From contig JAJEAD010000050.1 of NCBI GenBank assembly GCA_022824305.1, positions 1 through 33,111 on the forward strand: a DNA stretch of 33,111 nt. The letters run 5' to 3'. This stretch comes from Gammaproteobacteria bacterium. GTDB lineage: Bacteria; Pseudomonadota; Gammaproteobacteria; HK1. Positions 30,140-33,111 of this stretch are shown in pieces. Below the pieces are notes generated by a model. The model ran no database searches. It worked only from the letters and a program-made list of their open reading frames with translations, and was not told the DNA's origin. Made by a program: the position numbers and the translations under genes. How positions within the stretch are numbered: the first letter of the stretch is position 1; each line of letters opens with the position of its first letter.

Positions 30140-30952
30140 ATGAAGTTAGGAAGTCTGCTCGGCCGTTTCGCAGCTGTAGTGATCGCGGCAACCTGCGCCG
30201 CCAGCAGCGCACAGGCCGGCCTCATCGAAGAGATCCAGGACCGAGGCGTGCTCAAGGTCGGCATGGCCGAGAGTCCGCCGTGGCAGTCGCCCAACCCGGA
30301 ATCCGGGGAGTACGAAGGATTCAACGTCGACCTCGCCGCCCGCGTGGCGGGCATCATGGACGTCGAGCTGGAGATCGTCCCCGCGACCTGGTCGACCCTG
30401 ATCCCCGGACTGAAGGCGAATCAGTACGACGTCATCTTCGCCAACCTGTTCGCCACCCCGCCGCGCGCGCTCGTGGTGAACTTCACCGAGGCGTACTCCA
30501 CCTACGGGTTCCACATCGTGGTCAACGCGGACTCGAAGATCATGTCGCTCGACGACGTGAACTCGCCCGACGTCACGTTCGTCGGCATGAGCGGCACGGT
30601 AGAGGAGTCGTATCCGAAGGAGGTCTTCCCCGACGCCGAGGTCCGCGGCATCGTGAGCAACGACGTCGCCGCCTGGATCGGCGAGGTCGCCTCCGGTCAG
30701 GCGGACGCCGCCTTTCTTGATCCCGGTACGTTCCGCCTCCTCAGGGCCAAGAACCCGAACCTGGAGTCGCGGCTGCGGGTGCTCAACGACGAGGACAACC
30801 TGCTGAAGCCGGTGGGGCTCGCCTACGCGGTGCGCCCGGAGGACATGCACATGCTGCAGTTCCTCAACACCTTCATCCAGGACTTCGTGCGCAACGGCGA
30901 GCACATCACGCTGCGCGACCACTGGTTCGACCTGCTGGCAGAGCGCGACTGA
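30140..30952 (+). CDS. Extracellular solute-binding protein, family 3 (amino acid ABC transporter)
   Basis: This is the periplasmic receptor for the permease pair. The 270 residues start with a Sec signal peptide (cut after SSAQA near residue 26). The family 3 fold follows: LIEEIQDRGVLKVGMAESPPW, YEGFNVDLAARVAGIM, the ligand-contact block TWSTLIPGLKANQYDVIF with FATPPRALVVNFTEAY, and TFVGMSGTVEESYPKEVFP in the second lobe. The usual Arg that binds the alpha-carboxylate lies in the TPPRA segment. ATG 30140 has a strong AAGGAG at 30128-30133, the best ribosome binding site of this cluster, in keeping with high expression. No ATP-binding subunit is encoded next to it; a hairpin terminator follows. 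Confidence 0.94.
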   Translation: MKLGSLLGRFAAVVIAATCAASSAQAGLIEEIQDRGVLKVGMAESPPWQSPNPESGEYEGFNVDLAARVAGIMDVELEIVPATWSTLIPGLKANQYDVIFANLFATPPRALVVNFTEAYSTYGFHIVVNADSKIMSLDDVNSPDVTFVGMSGTVEESYPKEVFPDAEVRGIVSNDVAAWIGEVASGQADAAFLDPGTFRLLRAKNPNLESRLRVLNDEDNLLKPVGLAYAVRPEDMHMLQFLNTFIQDFVRNGEHITLRDHWFDLLAERD

Positions 30953-30960
30953 ACGCGTCC

Positions 30961-30992
30961 GGCGGCCGGCCCCGTGCCGGCCGCCCTTCTTC
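30961..30992 (+). terminator. Probable intrinsic terminator after the amino-acid transporter operon
   Basis: GGCGGCCGGC (30961-30970) and GCCGGCCGCC (30976-30985) make a perfect 10-bp GC stem with a 5-base loop, followed by CTTCTTCCC. The T-rich tail is weak but the position, 8 bases after the stop of the last gene, fits. The remaining bases up to 31160 show nothing else. Confidence 0.65.
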
Positions 30993-31160
30993 CCGGTTCC
31001 ACGATGGACCTTCCGCGTGGACCGGACCCGGTTCGCCGCCGGCCCTGCGCCGGCGCGAGAAACCTCCGAGATGATCGGGGCCTTTGCGACCGACGGCGAC
31101 CACGGGCCTTCGACAGCCAGGGGGCGCGGGGAACGAATCGCGCGCCTGCGATGACTTCGT

Positions 31161-31976
31161 TCAGCCCACCTGCCAGCCGCCGTCGACGGTGATCGCCTGG
31201 CCGGTAACGTAGTCGCAGAGCGACGAGGCCAGGTAGACGTAAGTTCCGGCGAGCTGCGAGAGCGGGCCGAGGTGGCCGGCCGGAATGCGGCTCTCGAGCG
31301 CGCCGCGCACCTCGGACTCGGGGATGCCCCGGATTGCCGCACGGTCCCGGAAGAGCTGGCGAATCATGTCGGTGTCCATCTGGCCGGGACAAACGCAGTT
31401 GACCAGGATGCCGTCGGCGGCCAGCTCTGCCGCCATCGACTGCGCCAGCCCCACCATGCCGAACTTGGAAGCGGAGTAGGCGGCGTTCTCGCGACCGCCC
31501 CGCAGGCCGAACAGGGACGAAGTGAAGACGATCCGTCCGCCGCCGCCCAGGGTCGCCATGCGCCGCGCAAGCACCCTGGCGGTGATGAAGGCGCCCGTGA
31601 GGTTGATTTCGATCACGCGCCGCCAGTCGTCGAGCTCGATGTCCACCGAGTGACGCAGCAACAGGACGCCGGCATTCGGCACCGCGACGTCCACCTTTCC
31701 GAAGCGCTCCACCGCGGCGTCCGCGGCCTGCTCCGTCGCGGCTTCGTCGGTCACGTCGAGCGCTAGCGCCAGCGTGCGGTCGCCGAACTCTCCGGCCAGC
31801 CCCTCCGCGCTGGCTCGTACGGACTCGGCCTGCACGTCGGCCATCGCCACCGATGCTCCGTGCTCGAGAAAGGCCTGCGAGACCGCGAGGCCGATTCCCC
31901 GCGCGGCGCCGGTGACGAAGGCCACGCGGCCGGAGAGCAATGCGCCGTCGTTCTGCGTGGATACCATTGCCTGCAT
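31161..31976 (-). CDS. SDR-family oxidoreductase, probably NAD(H)-dependent
   Basis: This is a classical short-chain dehydrogenase/reductase of 271 residues. The cofactor motif TGAARGIG is at 22-29, Asp47 after the second strand favours NAD(H) over NADP(H), and NAG is at 101-103. The active-site set is Asn125 (EINLTGAF), Ser153/154 (FTSS), and Tyr167-Lys171 (YSASK). The C-terminus ITVDGGWQVG is typical. The substrate is unknown. ATG 31976 is used; a second Met four codons in is possible. It is transcribed toward the transporter operon and divergent from the M20 gene, with which it shares an 88-base promoter region. Confidence 0.93.
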   Translation of the reverse strand: MQAMVSTQNDGALLSGRVAFVTGAARGIGLAVSQAFLEHGASVAMADVQAESVRASAEGLAGEFGDRTLALALDVTDEAATEQAADAAVERFGKVDVAVPNAGVLLLRHSVDIELDDWRRVIEINLTGAFITARVLARRMATLGGGGRIVFTSSLFGLRGGRENAAYSASKFGMVGLAQSMAAELAADGILVNCVCPGQMDTDMIRQLFRDRAAIRGIPESEVRGALESRIPAGHLGPLSQLAGTYVYLASSLCDYVTGQAITVDGGWQVG

Positions 31977-32064
31977 TCACCGCTCGTTCGCCGGCATCGC
32001 CCGGCGCGGCTACTATCGGCACAATCCCCGGGGGGTTCAAGAAATCGAAGACGAGGCCTGATCG

Positions 32065-33111
32065 ATGAGCGCGGTCCGTGGCGGTCCGGCAATCGACGAG
32101 GAGTTCCACATGGCGGTCGACCGCTTCGTGGACGATGAACGCGAGACGCTCGTCGACCTCTGCCGGCGACTCGTGGAAGCGCGCAGCGTCAACCCGCCCG
32201 GCGACACCCGGGCCGCGGCCGAGGTCCTCCGGTCCTTCCTCAACGTTCGCGGCATCGGCTGCGAGATGCTCTCCGGCAACGACCGCAAGCCCAGTGTGGT
32301 TGCCACCTGCACGGGCCGGAGCGAAGGGCGGCACCTGGTGCTGAACGGCCACCTGGACACCATTCCGCCCGGCGACGAGAGCGACTGGTCCTTTCCGCCC
32401 TTCTCGCTGACCCCTCGTGACGGCCGTCTCTACGGGCTCGGGATGGGCAACATGAAGGCGGCGGTGGCGGCGCTGACTCTCGCCTACGCGTTTCTTCACC
32501 GGCATCGTGACCGATGGTGCGGCCGCGTCAGCCTGAGCGCGGTCCCCGACGAGACCGTCTTCGGTCCGGACGGCGCGGCGTGGTTGCTCGAAGAGCACCC
32601 GTGGCTTCTGGGCAACGCGCTGATCTGCGGCGAAGGCCCCGGGGGGATGAACCTGGCCCTCGCCGAAAAGGGCGTGCTGTGGCTCGCGTTCGAGGCGTCG
32701 GCGCCTCCCGGGCAGGGCATGCTCAGCCGGTGCGGCAGCTCCGCCACGGTGCGGCTCGCGCGCGTCGTCAGCGCGCTCGACGCGCTCAACGAGTTGCGTG
32801 CGACGCCGCCACCCACGATGGAAATGCTCGCCGGGACCGGCGCCGATGAGGGGTTGCGGATGTCGGTAAACACCGGCCGCATGGAAGGCGGCGGTCTGAC
32901 GAGCCAGGTGGCGGTGGAGGCGAGGGCCGAGGTGGACTTCCGCGTCCCGCCGGGGCTGACCCTCGCCGACGTCGAGAGGCGGGTGGACGCCGTCGTCCGC
33001 AGCGTCGAGGGCGTCCGCTGGACGCGAATCAAGGGATGGGAGCCGAACTGGACCGTGCCGGGGGAGGCGGTGGCGCGCGCCGTCGCGGCGGCGGCGGAGC
33101 GCGTGCGCGGC
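32065..33111 (+). CDS. M20-family (ArgE/DapE-like) protein with altered metal ligands, partial
   Basis: The reading frame runs 349 codons to the end of the window, so the C-terminus is missing. The fold is that of M20 amidohydrolases: an N-terminal helix, NGHLDTIPPGDESDW with the first metal His96 and Asp98, SLTPRDGRLYGLGMGNMKAA, the VPDETVFGPDGAA block, CGEGPG with Glu190, then a dimerisation domain (about 200-310). Three usually invariant residues are changed: the bridging Asp of the DMK motif is Asn129, the second Glu of DEE is Thr164, and the lid-domain His is absent from SAPPGQGML. ATG 32065 has GAGG at 32053-32056. It may be a divergent subfamily with other metal use or a non-catalytic member; the substrate is unknown. 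Confidence 0.85.
   Translation, partial: MSAVRGGPAIDEEFHMAVDRFVDDERETLVDLCRRLVEARSVNPPGDTRAAAEVLRSFLNVRGIGCEMLSGNDRKPSVVATCTGRSEGRHLVLNGHLDTIPPGDESDWSFPPFSLTPRDGRLYGLGMGNMKAAVAALTLAYAFLHRHRDRWCGRVSLSAVPDETVFGPDGAAWLLEEHPWLLGNALICGEGPGGMNLALAEKGVLWLAFEASAPPGQGMLSRCGSSATVRLARVVSALDALNELRATPPPTMEMLAGTGADEGLRMSVNTGRMEGGGLTSQVAVEARAEVDFRVPPGLTLADVERRVDAVVRSVEGVRWTRIKGWEPNWTVPGEAVARAVAAAAERVRG

Overview
This window is a GC-rich (roughly 70% by eye) chromosomal segment that is densely coded and shows no insertion sequence, phage gene or CRISPR array. It points to a deep-branching or uncultured gammaproteobacterium. The evidence is the order pyrG-eno-ftsB-ispD-ispF, a DarP/YjgA (DUF615) gene, DusA, a single-chain 1300-residue PurL, and an MsrP/MsrQ pair. 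Some traits are less typical of well-studied gammaproteobacteria: a RibH2-type lumazine synthase under an FMN riboswitch and a PntA split into two subunits.

Layout. Positions 46-3281 hold a LolD/YbbA-like ABC ATPase and an 846-residue FtsX-type permease. Positions 3350-4109 hold a promoter, an FMN riboswitch, a hairpin that would hide the Shine-Dalgarno sequence, and ribH2. Next come ispG and the proton-translocating transhydrogenase operon pntAA-pntAB-pntB, then dusA on the minus strand. Positions 9733-13879 run on the plus strand: an unrecognised polytopic membrane protein, a SelW-like selenoprotein gene with an in-frame UGA, a thiopurine S-methyltransferase-family gene, darP, and an AttH/CrtC-like lipoprotein. 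pyrG, eno (with an internal insertion of about 52 residues), ftsB, ispD and ispF follow. On the minus strand lie tRNA-Arg(CCU), an Smr-domain gene, msrQ, msrP and purL. The last part (25867-33111) holds an Ala/Glu/Pro-rich single-TM protein, avtA with a polar amino-acid ABC transporter (two permeases and a binding protein, no ATPase seen), a convergent SDR gene, and an M20-family gene cut by the window end.

How the genes work together. Housekeeping dominates: MEP isoprenoid synthesis (ispG, ispD, ispF), riboflavin, purine and CTP synthesis, glycolysis, division, NADPH supply and periplasmic methionine-sulfoxide repair. The most notable locus is 11155-12160. There a Rdx/SelW protein reads UGA as selenocysteine at codon 11 of a CxxU motif, has a plausible bacterial SECIS hairpin just downstream, and uses a second UGA as its true stop. 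It sits next to a TPMT-family gene, a family in which some bacterial members methylate selenium compounds. The insertion in enolase, the loss of metal ligands in the M20 protein, and the separation of an AttEFG-like transporter from its AttH-like partner also deserve a second look.
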